64,000 nt of DNA, from assembly GCF_037044555.1 (NCBI RefSeq), contig NZ_CP146275.1:2770501-2834500 (forward strand), given 5' to 3'. Position numbers and translations under genes: made by a program. Below the pieces are notes generated by a model. It worked only from the letters and a program-made list of their open reading frames with translations. It was not told where the DNA came from and ran no database searches. How positions within the stretch are numbered: the stretch's first letter is position 1; each line of letters opens with the position of its first letter. This DNA comes from Pelagibacterium nitratireducens (GTDB lineage: Bacteria; Pseudomonadota; Alphaproteobacteria; Rhizobiales; Devosiaceae). Positions 1 through 8,153 of the stretch are shown piece after piece.

Positions 1-493
1 CATCGTCGGCGACCAGAAGGGAGCCGGTGGACGAGCCCATGAAGACCTTTACGCCCGCACAGCCGGGGAGGCGTTCGAGTTGAGGCAGTTCGGCGACGTT
101 TTCGCGGGTGCCGCCGATATAGAAGGCGAAATCGCAATGCATGCGATCGGTGGCCCGGGCAATCTTGTCCTCGAAGGTCTCGCGGGTGGTGGTCAGGGGG
201 TTGGTGTTGGGCATTTCGAAAACGCCGGTAACCCCGCCCATGACTGCAGAGAGTGAGCCTGACTGCAAATCTTCCTTGTGGTCGAGGCCGGGCTCGCGGA
301 AATGGACCTGGGTATCGATGACGCCGGGAAGGATGGTAAGGCCGATGCAGTCGACATCGTTATCGGCGGTATCGGACAAGAGCGAGCCGATGGCGGCAAT
401 GCGCCCCTTGATGATGCCGATATCGGCGCTACCTATGCCATCGTGGTTGACCAGCGTGCCGCCCCGGAAAATCGTATCGAAGTGGCGACTCAT
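1..493 (-). CDS. Dihydroorotase family amidohydrolase, N-terminal 164 codons (cut by window edge)
   Basis: The start is ATG at 491-493, preceded by a good GGAGG ribosome binding site; the gene runs off the left edge. The visible part shows the beta-strand opening of a cyclic amidohydrolase, then IDTQVHFREPG at about residue 58, then a GGVTGVFEMPNTNP segment, both typical of class I dihydroorotase (ring closure of carbamoyl aspartate in pyrimidine synthesis). The usual metal-binding HxH is QVH here, so the first zinc histidine is Gln. From memory, rhizobial 'dihydroorotase' paralogues share this, so it may be a PyrC-like subfamily rather than the catalytic pyrC. It is divergent from ygfZ. Confidence 0.8.
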   Translation of the reverse strand, partial: MSRHFDTIFRGGTLVNHDGIGSADIGIIKGRIAAIGSLLSDTADNDVDCIGLTILPGVIDTQVHFREPGLDHKEDLQSGSLSAVMGGVTGVFEMPNTNPLTTTRETFEDKIARATDRMHCDFAFYIGGTRENVAELPQLERLPGCAGVKVFMGSSTGSLLVADD

Positions 494-565
494 GGCATAC
501 CTCCGGCTCGGCGACTGAATGGGGCGGGTTTAACGGATGGCACAGGAACAAGGCAAGGGCAGCAT

Positions 566-1396
566 ATGACAATCGAAAAGCGCGTCGACCGGGTGACCTT
601 CAAAATTTCCGGTCCGGATGCGACCCATCTTCTCCATGATGTCCTGACCCCGCCTGTCCTCGAGGATGGCGAGGCGCGCTGGTTTGCGCTGCTGGCGCCG
701 CAGGGCAAGTTGCTCGCCGAAGGACTGATCGGGTGGGCCGATGGCGCCCATTGGCTCGATGTTCCGGCCGCAGTGACCGAGAACTTCTTCAAGCGCATGA
801 AGATGTATCGGCTGCGGGCCAAGATGGACATCGAGATGCTGGCCGAGACTCATGCGGTGGGCTGGTCGGCAGACGCGCCCGAGACGGGGATCGTCCATCG
901 CGACGGACGCGGCGAAGGATTGGGATATCGGGTGATTGCTGCTCTCGCGGACGCTGAAGATTGGGCCGAGGGCACGGGGCAAGCCAAGGCGCGCATTGCG
1001 GCGGGCATTGCCGAGATGGGCCCGGACTTCGCGACCGAGGAGGTATTTCCGCACGATATCGGGATGGATCATCTGGGCGGTGTCGATTTCAAGAAGGGCT
1101 GTTATGTGGGCCAGGAAGTGGTGTCACGCATGCAGCATCGCGGCACGGCGCGGCGGCGGCCGGTGATCGTATCGGGCATCGTGGCGGGCGCGCGCGGCGA
1201 TGCGGTGGTGATCGGAGGGAAAAGCGTCGGCACGCTCGGCGGCGTCGTGGGCGGAACGTCCGTTGCGATTGCCCGGATCGACAAGATCACCCATGGCAGC
1301 GCAGCCAGCGTGGCGGGTGCTCCGGTCTCGCTTGCCCTGCCCCAATGGGCGCGCTACGATTTTGCAACGCCGGGCGGCGATTCCGAAGACGATTAG
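566..1396 (+). CDS. ygfZ: Folate-binding protein YgfZ (GcvT-like, Fe-S cluster repair/assembly)
   Basis: A 276-residue protein related to the T-protein fold, expected to bind tetrahydrofolate in the cytoplasm and help maintain Fe-S enzymes. The signature KGCYVGQE lies at about residues 177-184, with the conserved cysteine at about 179, and is followed by the RMQHRG segment. I chose ATG 566 because family homology begins directly with EKRVDRVTFKISG; the open frame reaches further upstream, but that part lies over the divergent dihydroorotase-like gene. The next gene follows after 11 bases, so the two are probably cotranscribed. Confidence 0.9.
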   Translation: MTIEKRVDRVTFKISGPDATHLLHDVLTPPVLEDGEARWFALLAPQGKLLAEGLIGWADGAHWLDVPAAVTENFFKRMKMYRLRAKMDIEMLAETHAVGWSADAPETGIVHRDGRGEGLGYRVIAALADAEDWAEGTGQAKARIAAGIAEMGPDFATEEVFPHDIGMDHLGGVDFKKGCYVGQEVVSRMQHRGTARRRPVIVSGIVAGARGDAVVIGGKSVGTLGGVVGGTSVAIARIDKITHGSAASVAGAPVSLALPQWARYDFATPGGDSEDD

Positions 1397-1407
1397 GATC
1401 GAGGACA

Positions 1408-2010
1408 ATGGCACGCGCACAATCCCGCGCCTGGCAGCGCATGCTTTCGGGACGTCGCCTCGATCTGTTGGACCCCTCCCCGATCGATGTGGAACTGTCC
1501 GATATCGCGCACGGGCTGGCGCGGGTGGCCCGCTGGAACGGGCAGACCAAGGGCGATTATGCGTTTTCGGTGGCCCAGCATTCGGTGCTGGTGCTCGAGA
1601 TCGCTTCGGCCATGGATCCCGAGATCGATGACCGGGGGCGGCTCTACGCCCTGCTCCACGACGCCCCGGAATATGTGATGGGCGACATCATCTCCCCCTT
1701 CAAGGCCGCCATGGGCGGCAATTATCGTGATGTCGAGGCGCGTCTGCTCGGCGCCATCCATATCCGCTTCGGCCTGCCGGCCATAGCGCCGGCGGCGCTG
1801 AAAAAGCTCATCAAACGGGCAGACCGCGAGGCTGCCTTTTTCGAGGCGGTCAATCTTGCCGGTTTTGCGCCCGATGAAGCGCGGAAATTTTTTGGAGAGC
1901 CGAGCTTGGCCGGGTTTGATCTTCCCGGCTTTGACCGGCTGATCCGGCCATGGCCGACCCAGCAGGCGCACGATCACTTCGTGGATGTGTTCGAAAGCCT
2001 GGGTACTTAG
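1408..2010 (+). CDS. HD-domain phosphohydrolase (YfbR-like)
   Basis: A 200-residue cytoplasmic protein with an HD metal-dependent phosphohydrolase fold. Visible metal ligands are the His in the VAQHSV segment, the LLHDAPE doublet at about residue 88 and a later KRADREAAFFEA helix. Proteins of this type include 5'-deoxynucleotidases (YfbR), so nucleotide monophosphate hydrolysis is a reasonable guess, but the substrate cannot be read from sequence. It sits 11 bases behind ygfZ. The following 140-base gap holds CtrA-like sites. Confidence 0.75.
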   Translation: MARAQSRAWQRMLSGRRLDLLDPSPIDVELSDIAHGLARVARWNGQTKGDYAFSVAQHSVLVLEIASAMDPEIDDRGRLYALLHDAPEYVMGDIISPFKAAMGGNYRDVEARLLGAIHIRFGLPAIAPAALKKLIKRADREAAFFEAVNLAGFAPDEARKFFGEPSLAGFDLPGFDRLIRPWPTQQAHDHFVDVFESLGT

Positions 2011-2047
2011 CTATCTTGGGGCTCAACCCATTGTAATCACTAAAATT

Positions 2048-2125
2048 TTAATCTCATTTTACGTGTTAACCCTGTCGCGGATGAGGCTTTGCGTTAACGG
2101 ATCGGAAAGGTTGATAAAGCGTTAA
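2048..2125 (+). promoter_or_regulatory. Possible CtrA boxes ahead of a secreted unknown protein
   Basis: Two TTAA-N7-TTAA-like pairs stand in the AT-rich leader: TTAA-N7-TTAC at 2048-2062 and TTGA-N7-TTAA at 2111-2125. Each differs from the CtrA consensus at one base. CtrA is the cell-cycle master regulator of Alphaproteobacteria. The pair ends 26 bases before the ATG at 2151. This is inference from spacing and half-sites only. Confidence 0.4.
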
Positions 2126-2150
2126 GACGCCGTCAACCGGAGAGACGTTC

Positions 2151-2705
2151 ATGCGCTTTGACCGATCCCACAACCGCCCCCGCAGGAGCATCGCGTTGCG
2201 CTATCGGGCGGGCGTTGCCGCCGCGCTGTTTCTGGCAGGAATCTTCGGGGCCGGTCTGGCCGGCGCAACCGCCGCGCATGCCGACGGGCTGATCAGTCAT
2301 GCTCCGCCGCCCCTGACCACGCTGGTCAAGTTCTACGACCGGCAGTACGAAATCGCCTATGCGGATTCGGTTTCGCTGGAGCCGACCTCCTCAGCGATCG
2401 TGCGCAAGGTGGGATATGGCCATGTGCGCGACGTCAATATAGCGACGACCACAAGCGGCACTTATTCCAGCGACGGGCTTGTATCGCCACATGTGCTTTA
2501 TCCGGGAATAGAGGTGGATCGGGTTGCCGACGATTCCAGCCACTATCACGGTTACAGCGTATGGCCGGAGGGGTCGAGCTTCATGATCCTGTCGGTGGGC
2601 CGCAATCCGGTCAACGGCAATCTTGTGTTCAACAACGTTTCCGACCGCGGGGTGCGCTCGTGCATGACGCGCGGATCGTTCATTTCGTGCTACCGGACGT
2701 ATTAG
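2151..2705 (+). CDS. Secreted protein of unknown function
   Basis: A 184-residue protein, not recognised. It starts with an arginine-rich stretch, then a hydrophobic segment at about residues 21-40 ending in a probable signal peptidase site (ATAAHADG), so it should be exported. The mature part is rich in Ser, Tyr and Val, with two cysteines near the end (SCMTRGSFISC) that could form a disulfide. The start has a GGAGAG ribosome binding site. The stop codon TAG at 2703-2705 is the first three bases of a dispersed palindromic repeat. Possible CtrA boxes lie upstream. Confidence 0.7.
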   Translation: MRFDRSHNRPRRSIALRYRAGVAAALFLAGIFGAGLAGATAAHADGLISHAPPPLTTLVKFYDRQYEIAYADSVSLEPTSSAIVRKVGYGHVRDVNIATTTSGTYSSDGLVSPHVLYPGIEVDRVADDSSHYHGYSVWPEGSSFMILSVGRNPVNGNLVFNNVSDRGVRSCMTRGSFISCYRTY

Positions 2706-2780
2706 AGCCGTTCAGGATTTGATTGACTCAAATCCTTGGCTCTAAGCCTTTGTTTTGTCGCGTTACCCGAACCGCCAGCC
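2703..2780. repeat. Dispersed mosaic palindromic repeat, copy A
   Basis: It begins TAGAGCC, which includes the stop codon of the upstream gene, and contains a perfect stem GGATTTGA/TCAAATCC at 2715-2735 within an outer AGAGCC/GGCTCT pair. A TTTGTTTTGTCGCG core follows. The same first module occurs at 60118-60160. The right module (GAACCG) appears to continue into the last codons of the convergent sleB gene. Confidence 0.7.
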
Positions 2781-3794
2781 GGGCTTGAACTTGTAAAAGA
2801 CGTGCAGGCCGACCTGGGCCAGTTTGTCCATGTTGCGGGCCCATGCGGGCCGGACATAGGTCGCGTGGTAATGCGTCGCGTCGGCGACTTCGGTCAGATA
2901 GATTTCCTTGTTGAGCACTTCCTGGGTGATGGACTGCGCCCGATCCCATGCCGCAACTTCCGAGGTGCGGTTGACATTGGTCTTGCCATCGCAGGCGAAC
3001 GAGAACTGGCAGGCATTGCGGCGGTGCTGGTTCTGGTAGACCACGCCGCAGATGGTATCGGGGTAATTGGGGTGGTCCACACGGTTCATGATGACCTGGG
3101 CGACCGCGACCTGGCCGCGATAGCTTTCGCCGCGCGCCTCGAAATAGATGCCGGTTGCCATGCACCATTGCTCGCGTTCGGAGTAGGTGTGGCTGACGGT
3201 GAATTCGGTTGCCGGGGTGTTGGCGCGACCATAGGCCAGCGTTTCGGGAACGCCCACGGGGCTTGGGGTGTTCGGATCGCGATCGGAATCTTCGGAAATG
3301 GCGTCAATCGCGGCCAGACCGGCCGAATTGACCATGTCGGGATCGATCGAAGCCACCGAAATGCGCGGGCCCTCCTCTTGCGCGTCACCCTCAGCGACCA
3401 TGATCGACGACTGCTGGGTGGTGTAAGGATCGCCAGCAGAGCGGGCCGAGGCAATCGAGAGCCGCACCGCGTCAAAGGTCTGGGAAAAGGCGACAAGGTT
3501 GACCTCGGGCAGCGCCCTGTCGGTCTTGTCGGTCCTGTTGGGACCGGAAAACATCGCCGTATTAAACAGCGGGGCAACGGTGCCGGAAATGACGGGATGA
3601 TCGCCCTCAAAGGCGAGGGACGCCATCGGTGTGGGGGGAAGTTCGGTCGCCGGATCGACGGCGCGAAAGCCACCGGTCCCGGGGACCGCAAAGCCGTAAG
3701 CAACGACGCTGAGCGTCAGTGCCCCAACAGCCTTCAAAACTTTTCGCGAGGCACGCGCCGGGTTGGCACGCACCGGGGAGATCCCATACGCCAT
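2763..3794 (-). CDS. Cell wall hydrolase, SleB family
   Basis: A 343-residue protein with an N-terminal hydrophobic segment at about residues 20-40 (signal anchor), a long low-complexity linker and a C-terminal SleB/Hydrolase_2 domain from about residue 205. The domain shows WCMATGIYFEARGE (catalytic Glu of the YxEARGE motif), VAQVIMNRV, CQFSFACDG and a final ATHYHATYV region. It probably cleaves peptidoglycan in the periplasm. The gene is convergent with the secreted unknown, and its 3' end touches repeat copy A. The 257 bases upstream to 4051 hold no gene I can support. Confidence 0.85.
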   Translation of the reverse strand: MAYGISPVRANPARASRKVLKAVGALTLSVVAYGFAVPGTGGFRAVDPATELPPTPMASLAFEGDHPVISGTVAPLFNTAMFSGPNRTDKTDRALPEVNLVAFSQTFDAVRLSIASARSAGDPYTTQQSSIMVAEGDAQEEGPRISVASIDPDMVNSAGLAAIDAISEDSDRDPNTPSPVGVPETLAYGRANTPATEFTVSHTYSEREQWCMATGIYFEARGESYRGQVAVAQVIMNRVDHPNYPDTICGVVYQNQHRRNACQFSFACDGKTNVNRTSEVAAWDRAQSITQEVLNKEIYLTEVADATHYHATYVRPAWARNMDKLAQVGLHVFYKFKPGWRFG

Positions 3795-4051
3795 ACTAAC
3801 GCTTTTCTACGCCACAACACTGACCCGCCGGCCTTGCACGAAGCACCGGAACCCTTGATGAAAAATACGCCATCGTTCCGATGTCGAGCCGACCGTTCTG
3901 GCATGCGATGCACAAGTGCAACACCAAGACGATCAAATGCCGACAATCCCGATGATCGTTGATTAGGGTTATGAAGGGGTAAACACGGGCAAATTGGCAC
4001 GGAAAAGTTCAGATTGCGGCACTGGCAAGGCATTGTGGGGGCCGCCAATGG

Positions 4052-6325
4052 CTAACTGGCGTCATCCGATTGGGCCAGAACCATACGGGCGACCGGCACG
4101 CGATAGGGCGAGCAGCTGACGTAATCGATATCGAGCCCGGAGAAAAAGCGCAGGGAATTGGTTTCGCCGGCGTGTTCGCCGCAAATGCCGACCTTCAAAT
4201 GCGGATTGACCGCCCTGCCCCGCTCGATGGCGATGCGGATCAATTCGCCCACGCCGCGCTGGTCGATGGTGACGAACGGGTCGACGTCGTAGAGCCCGCG
4301 GCGGTGATATGTCGCAAGGAAGGCCGGGGCGTCGTCGCGCGAGATGCCATAGGTCGTCTGGGTGAGATCGTTGGTGCCAAAGGAGATGAAATCGACCTCC
4401 TTGGCGATATCACCTGCCCTCAAACACGCGCGGGGCAATTCGATCATCGTGCCGAACGCCAGATTGGCGCCACGCTGGAAGACCGGCGCGTTGCCCACGA
4501 TATCCATGATGCGCGATTTGACCCAGGCGACCTCCCGGGCCGAGGTGACGAAGGGCACCATGATCTCGAGATTGACCGGCATGTCCTGGTTGTCCATGGC
4601 CGCTTCGACGCCAGCCACCAATGCCCGAACCTGCATGGCAAGGATTTCGGGATAAGTGATGACCAACCGCACGCCGCGATGGCCGAGCATGGGATTGACC
4701 TCATCGAGGCGCTGGAGGCGCGCCTTGAGCGCCTTGAGAGAGAGGCCCAGCGCTTCAGCGGTGTCTTCGATATCGTCCTCGCTGCGGGGCAGAAATTCGT
4801 GCAGGGGCGGATCGAACAGGCGCACATTGACGGGCTTGTTCTGCATTGTCTGGAACAGCGCTGCATAATCGGCGGCCTGATAGTCGACGAGCCCTTCGAG
4901 CGCTGTGGCGCGATCCTGCTCACTTTCAGACAGGATCAGGCGGCGCAGGGCGCGCATGCGCTCGCCGGAAAAAAACATGTGTTCGGACCGTGCCAACCCG
5001 ATGCCTTCGGCGCCAAAGCTGAGCGCCGTGCGGGCGGCCTCGATGGTTTCGGCATTTGTCCTGACGGAAATGGTGCGGGTGTCGTCGGCCCAGTCCAAAA
5101 GCCGCGAGAGCGCACCGCCGATATGAGGCCGCGAGAGGGGAAGCGCGCCTTCGTAGATGGCGCCCTCGGACCCGTCGATGGTGAGACGCTGACCGTTGGT
5201 AAAGACTTTGTCGCCGATCTTGCAGACGCCATTTTCGGCATCGATCTGCAAGGTCCGCAGGCCGGCCACGCAGGGCTTTCCGGTTATGCGGGCCACGACG
5301 GCAGCGTGACTGGTCATGCCGCCGCGTGCGGTGACAAAACCGGTGGCCGCCTTCATGCCCTCGATGTCGCCGGGGCCGGTCTCCATGACCACCAGGATGC
5401 AATGGCGGCCCCGGGCGCGGCACCGCGCCGCATCGTCGGGGGTAAAGACGATTTCCCCACTGGCCGCGCCGGGCGAAACGCCGAGACCTGTAGCAATGGC
5501 GGTTGCCTTGTGGTCGTCGGTGAGGCGTGGGTGAAGCAATTGGGAAAGCTGAGCGGGGTTGAAACGCCTGACCGCTTCGGCCGGCATCCACACCCTGGCG
5601 TCGACCCGTTCAACCGCCGCTTCGAGTTGTGCGCCGGCGCTGACCTGGACCGGCCGGGCCGAAACCAGCCGCGCCACATCGCCTTCGATCGACACGACAC
5701 AGGCCATGTGCTGACCTGACGCCGCGTCGATGGTTTCGATCAGCTTTGCGGCGCTTGGTGGCAGTTTGGGCAGCGGTTCACCCGGCGGAGCAACCGGGCC
5801 AATTCGCCCCGTTGTCGTATTGCGGGAGAGAAAATGTTCGATCCGACCGCTGACCGTGGCTTGCACGATGACGATCTGATTGTCGCGCGCCTCACGTTCT
5901 GCCTCGCTCGCCCAGCCGGCCGGCGCCGGGCCATAGCTGGCAAAGGCGGCATTGATCGCCTTGCCCATGGCGCGTTGCGGATCAACGGCTTCAAGCTCGT
6001 TGGAGGGGGCGGCCAGACCCGTTCGCGCGGGCTCAAGGCCGGCGATATGGCGGGGTGCGGAGGTCCGAACGACAAGTTCGGGAGGTTTTTTGCCTGGTGT
6101 TACCAGCTTGAAGAGCGTCGTGACCCAGACCTTGCGCAGCGTGTCGGTTCCCGCCCTGCGCTCGGCCTGCAGCGCATCCCAGGCGGTCCGGGTGATGGCA
6201 ATTGTCGGCGCGACAGCGAGCCCGGCATCGGCGACAACATGAAGCCAGCGCGCCTTGCCGACCAGAAGACGCAATTGTGCGCGGCTGAGGGAGGGCTTTC
6301 CCTGAGCCGGGGCAATTGCGAACAT
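4052..6325 (-). CDS. PPDK-like PEP-utilising protein with shortened, probably ATP-inactive N-terminal domain
   Basis: A 757-residue relative of pyruvate phosphate dikinase (usually about 880). The phosphohistidine domain is intact (GGMTSHAAVVAR at about residue 300). So is the C-terminal PEP/pyruvate barrel: RSEHMFF, DPPLHEFLP, MLGHRGVR, SFGTNDLTQTT and the catalytic Cys in GICGEH. The N-terminal ATP-grasp part keeps an equivalent of the first Lys (VGKARW) and an Arg (VVRTSAP), but it is about 100 residues short. The metal/ATP motif that normally reads DIEF...QTR is MACVV...SAR. ATG 6325 is chosen because homology begins there; the frame continues only antisense to ispH. Function uncertain: possibly regulatory or a partial enzyme. 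Confidence 0.75.
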   Translation of the reverse strand: MFAIAPAQGKPSLSRAQLRLLVGKARWLHVVADAGLAVAPTIAITRTAWDALQAERRAGTDTLRKVWVTTLFKLVTPGKKPPELVVRTSAPRHIAGLEPARTGLAAPSNELEAVDPQRAMGKAINAAFASYGPAPAGWASEAEREARDNQIVIVQATVSGRIEHFLSRNTTTGRIGPVAPPGEPLPKLPPSAAKLIETIDAASGQHMACVVSIEGDVARLVSARPVQVSAGAQLEAAVERVDARVWMPAEAVRRFNPAQLSQLLHPRLTDDHKATAIATGLGVSPGAASGEIVFTPDDAARCRARGRHCILVVMETGPGDIEGMKAATGFVTARGGMTSHAAVVARITGKPCVAGLRTLQIDAENGVCKIGDKVFTNGQRLTIDGSEGAIYEGALPLSRPHIGGALSRLLDWADDTRTISVRTNAETIEAARTALSFGAEGIGLARSEHMFFSGERMRALRRLILSESEQDRATALEGLVDYQAADYAALFQTMQNKPVNVRLFDPPLHEFLPRSEDDIEDTAEALGLSLKALKARLQRLDEVNPMLGHRGVRLVITYPEILAMQVRALVAGVEAAMDNQDMPVNLEIMVPFVTSAREVAWVKSRIMDIVGNAPVFQRGANLAFGTMIELPRACLRAGDIAKEVDFISFGTNDLTQTTYGISRDDAPAFLATYHRRGLYDVDPFVTIDQRGVGELIRIAIERGRAVNPHLKVGICGEHAGETNSLRFFSGLDIDYVSCSPYRVPVARMVLAQSDDAS

Positions 6326-6425
6326 CTGCTGGGAAGGCGCAACCAAGAAAAAAACCCCAACTGAATCGGTGCCATATTGCCTGTGTGCCGGGGTTCCGGC
6401 AACAGGGGCCCGGTAACGTCTTTTG

Positions 6426-6644
6426 TCGCGCTTCCGAACCGCAAAAGTCTGCAACTTTTGCTGGAGGCGCTCATCTGCCTGCTCGCGCTTCCGAACCGCA
6501 AAAGTCTGCAACTTTTGCTGGAAGCGCTCATCTGCCTGCTCGCGCTTCCGAACCGCAAAAGTCTGCAACTTTTGCTGGAAGCGCTCATCTGCCTGCTCGC
6601 GCTTCCGAACCGCAAAAGTCTGCAACTTTTGCTGGAAGCGCTCG
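6426..6644. repeat. 57-bp hairpin unit repeated four times in tandem
   Basis: Units start at 6426, 6483, 6540 and 6597; the last is a 48-base partial. Period is exactly 57 and the copies are almost identical (one G/A difference in the first). Each carries a perfect stem GCAAAAGT/ACTTTTGC and an outer stem CGCTTCC/GGAAGCG, the right-hand module of the dispersed repeat family. Because 57 is divisible by three, all six frames stay open, giving spurious ORFs. The array fills most of the 378-base gap between the divergent PPDK-like gene and ispH. Confidence 0.95.
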
Positions 6645-6703
6645 TGCAAAAGCTCACAGCAAGGTGGCTTGACTTGGGCAGGGACAAACCGCATGTGAGA
6701 ACC

Positions 6704-7678
6704 ATGACCGACAAGCCCAGCCTCGACATCCTGTTGTGCGCGCCGCGCGGATTTTGCGCCGGTGTGGATCGTGCCATTCAGATCGTGGATCTGGCGCTCA
6801 AAAAGTATGGAGCGCCGGTCTATGTGCGCCATGAGATCGTTCACAACAAATTCGTGGTGGATGGGTTGCGGGCCAAGGGTGCGGTGTTTGTTGAAGAGCT
6901 CGAGGAAATTCCCGAGGGCACCGACGCACCGGTGATCTTTTCGGCGCATGGGGTGGCCAAATCGGTGCCCGCCGAAGCCAAGCACCGCAACATGTTCTTT
7001 CTCGACGCCACCTGTCCGCTGGTGACCAAGGTGCATGTGGAGGCCCAGCGTCACGCCGAGGACGGCCACGATATCGTGCTGATCGGCCATCGTGGGCACC
7101 CCGAAGTGATCGGCACCATGGGGCAATTGCCGCCAGGCAAGATTACCCTGATCGAGACGGTTGCGGATGCCGAGGCATTTGCGCCGCGCGATCCGGACAA
7201 TCTGGCGCTGGTAACCCAGACCACGCTGTCGGTGGATGACACAAGCGCCATGGTGATGGTGCTCAAGAGCAGGTTTCCCAACATCTCGGTGCCGGCCAAG
7301 GAAGACATCTGCTATGCCACGACCAACCGGCAGGAAGCCGTGAAGGCCGTGGCGCCGAAAGTGGATGCGATGATCGTTGTTGGCGCTCCCAATTCGTCGA
7401 ACTCCATGCGGCTCGTGGAAGTGGGCGAGCGGGCCGGATGCAGGGTTTCGGTGCTCGTTCAACGGGCCGATGATATCGACTGGGATCAGTTCGGGGATAT
7501 CTCTTCGCTGGGCATCACCGCCGGAGCCTCGGCGCCGGAATCGCTTGTCGAAGAGGTGATCGAAGCCTTTGCCGAGCGGTTTACGGTCAATGTCGAGATC
7601 GCGGTGACGGCTGAAGAAAATATCGCGTTTAATATCCCGCGTGTCCTGCGCCAGCTTGAAGAGGCGTCGGGGCATTGA
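6704..7678 (+). CDS. ispH: 4-hydroxy-3-methylbut-2-enyl diphosphate reductase
   Basis: A 324-residue cytoplasmic Fe-S enzyme making IPP and DMAPP in the last step of the MEP isoprenoid pathway. The three cluster cysteines are visible in [19 protein letters not shown] and EDICYATTN. The substrate-binding histidines are in [13 protein letters not shown] and FSAHGV. ATG 6704 is where family homology starts; the upstream open frame is only translated hairpin repeat. The stop codon overlaps the TTG start of rnhA. ispE and ispB of the same isoprenoid route are elsewhere in the window. Confidence 0.95.
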   Translation: MTDKPSLDILLCAPRGFCAGVDRAIQIVDLALKKYGAPVYVRHEIVHNKFVVDGLRAKGAVFVEELEEIPEGTDAPVIFSAHGVAKSVPAEAKHRNMFFLDATCPLVTKVHVEAQRHAEDGHDIVLIGHRGHPEVIGTMGQLPPGKITLIETVADAEAFAPRDPDNLALVTQTTLSVDDTSAMVMVLKSRFPNISVPAKEDICYATTNRQEAVKAVAPKVDAMIVVGAPNSSNSMRLVEVGERAGCRVSVLVQRADDIDWDQFGDISSLGITAGASAPESLVEEVIEAFAERFTVNVEIAVTAEENIAFNIPRVLRQLEEASGH

Positions 7679-8118
7679 GCGAGAAGGTGGTGATCCATAC
7701 CGACGGGGCCTGTTCAGGCAACCCGGGCCCCGGCGGCTGGGGCGCTGTGCTTGAATACAATGGTACGGTAAAAGAGCTCAAGGGCGGCATGGCCCAGACC
7801 ACCAACAACCAGATGGAGCTGACGGCCGCCATCGAGGCGCTCAATGCGCTCAAGCGACCCTGCGCGGTGGAAATCCACACCGACAGCCAATATGTCAAGA
7901 ACGGCATTGGTGGCTGGCTGCATGGCTGGAAGCGCAATGGCTGGAAGACGGCGGCGAAAAAGCCGGTCAAGAATGTCGAACTCTGGCAGGCGCTCGATGC
8001 GGCGACCAAGCGGCACACCATCACCTGGCACTGGGTGAAAGGCCATGCGGGGCATGACCTGAACGAACGCGCCGACCGGCTGGCCAATGAGGGCATGGCG
8101 CCGTTCAAGGGACGCTAA
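7675..8118 (+). CDS. rnhA: Ribonuclease HI
   Basis: A 147-residue enzyme that cuts RNA in RNA-DNA hybrids. All catalytic acids are seen: Asp in [14 protein letters not shown], Glu in NNQMELTAA, Asp in HTDSQYV and Asp in [10 protein letters not shown]. The start is TTG at 7675, whose TTGA overlaps the ispH stop, implying translational coupling. From memory, rhizobial genomes usually have thrB between ispH and rnhA; it is missing here. Confidence 0.95.
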   Translation: MSEKVVIHTDGACSGNPGPGGWGAVLEYNGTVKELKGGMAQTTNNQMELTAAIEALNALKRPCAVEIHTDSQYVKNGIGGWLHGWKRNGWKTAAKKPVKNVELWQALDAATKRHTITWHWVKGHAGHDLNERADRLANEGMAPFKGR

Positions 8119-8153
8119 CCTCAACTCTCCTCAACTCAGGCGATTCCAGCGGT

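Noticed and set aside
6426..6644. Possible CRISPR array
   Set aside because: The whole 57-base unit is repeated and there are no unique spacers or cas genes.
6377..6703. An upstream extension of ispH and small Cys/Trp-rich ORFs across the array
   Set aside because: The 57-base period keeps all frames open; the peptides are repeats of one unit without ribosome binding sites.
6326..7675. An N-terminal extension of the PPDK-like protein running through the repeat array and antisense to ispH
   Set aside because: The extension is the reverse reading of ispH plus translated hairpins and has no family similarity. Homology begins at 6325.
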